From Procambarus clarkii (Eukaryota; Arthropoda; Malacostraca; Decapoda; Cambaridae): a stretch of 64,000 bases of DNA. Below the pieces are notes generated by a model. That model searched no databases. It saw only the letters and a list, made by a program, of their open reading frames with translations, and had not been told where the DNA came from. Numbering within the stretch: position 1 is the stretch's first letter; each line of letters starts with the position of its first letter. The translations under genes were made by a program, and so were the position numbers. Where the stretch lies: contig NC_091208.1 in NCBI RefSeq assembly GCF_040958095.1, positions 15,467,452 to 15,531,451 of the forward strand, given 5' to 3'. Below, one piece after another: positions 63,969 through 64,000 of the stretch.

Positions 63969-64000
63969 CTCTTTGTCATTCTCTGTATACCTGTCCTCGC

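Larger units (their letters stand above)
61874..64000 (-). mobile_element. CR1/L2-like LINE, 3' part, runs off the window
   Basis: Minus-strand element with a short-repeat tail instead of poly(A): two copies of the 14-mer complementary to GTACTCACCTAGTT at 61874-61901. Upstream are a ~70-bp conserved 3' UTR, the ORF2 C-terminus, RT and its N-terminal part. Interrupted at 62369-62739 by a MITE. Confidence 0.88.

Overview
This is a repeat-dominated stretch of animal nuclear DNA, most likely from a decapod crustacean (crayfish or lobster type). The evidence is an intron-split carboxylesterase gene, Penelope-like (PLE), CR1/L2-like and I-like retroelements, several tRNA-derived SINEs, TTAGG-type telomere-like tracts, and very high microsatellite and minisatellite content. 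There are no bacterial features. The taxon is an inference from repeat style, not a proven identification. A 500-N assembly gap lies at 6481-6980.

Left part (1-32.4 kb). A block at 1-6480 recurs at 23671-30166, apparently identical except in the length and purity of its (TA)n tracts. Each copy holds part or all of an LTR, an antisense scrap of carboxylesterase exon 1, a decayed PLE, a tRNA-like 279-bp tandem array, and a composite PLE with reverse transcriptase, GIY-YIG endonuclease and hammerhead-like motifs. Between the copies lies the one recognisable host gene, a type-B carboxylesterase on the minus strand. Eight exons span 18876 to 11022. They cover about 470 residues of a usual 550-600; the C-terminal part with the catalytic His is not found, and several 1-bp lesions are present. 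Its introns and flanks carry a LINE, SINEs, foldback elements and a 288-bp tRNA-like tandem array that flips orientation near 20.63 kb. The second copy of the block continues into a head-to-head PLE palindrome centred at 30390/30391, then a (TA)n tract where two PLE families meet.

Middle part (32.7-52.6 kb). This is a cluster of unrelated tandem arrays: GATA-type, gagtccct-type, a 23-bp array (3.5 kb, with higher-order repeats), a 15-bp AAT-rich array, a 30-bp array in two blocks, a CATCACC array, a 20-bp C-run/CACACGCA array (3.7 kb) and a 42-bp array (1.85 kb). The long open frames here come from stop-free repeat units and are not genes. Only a foldback tRNA-like element at 37.5-37.9 kb and a LINE tail at 43.3-43.7 kb interrupt them.

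Right part (52.6-64 kb). A 3.0-kb poly(A)-tailed insertion (minus strand) is flanked by a perfect 12-bp target-site duplication. It encodes only a zinc-knuckle ORF1-like protein and no reverse transcriptase. It is followed by SINEs, a decayed I-like LINE (plus strand), a tRNA-headed SINE whose 3' tail matches the neighbouring CR1/L2-like LINE, and that LINE itself (minus strand, running off the window). A 371-bp foldback MITE with a 7-bp target duplication interrupts that LINE.

The best candidates for something undescribed are the ORF1-only retroposon, the hammerhead-like motifs and (TA)n association of the PLEs, the tRNA-Leu-like satellites, and the SINE/LINE shared tail.
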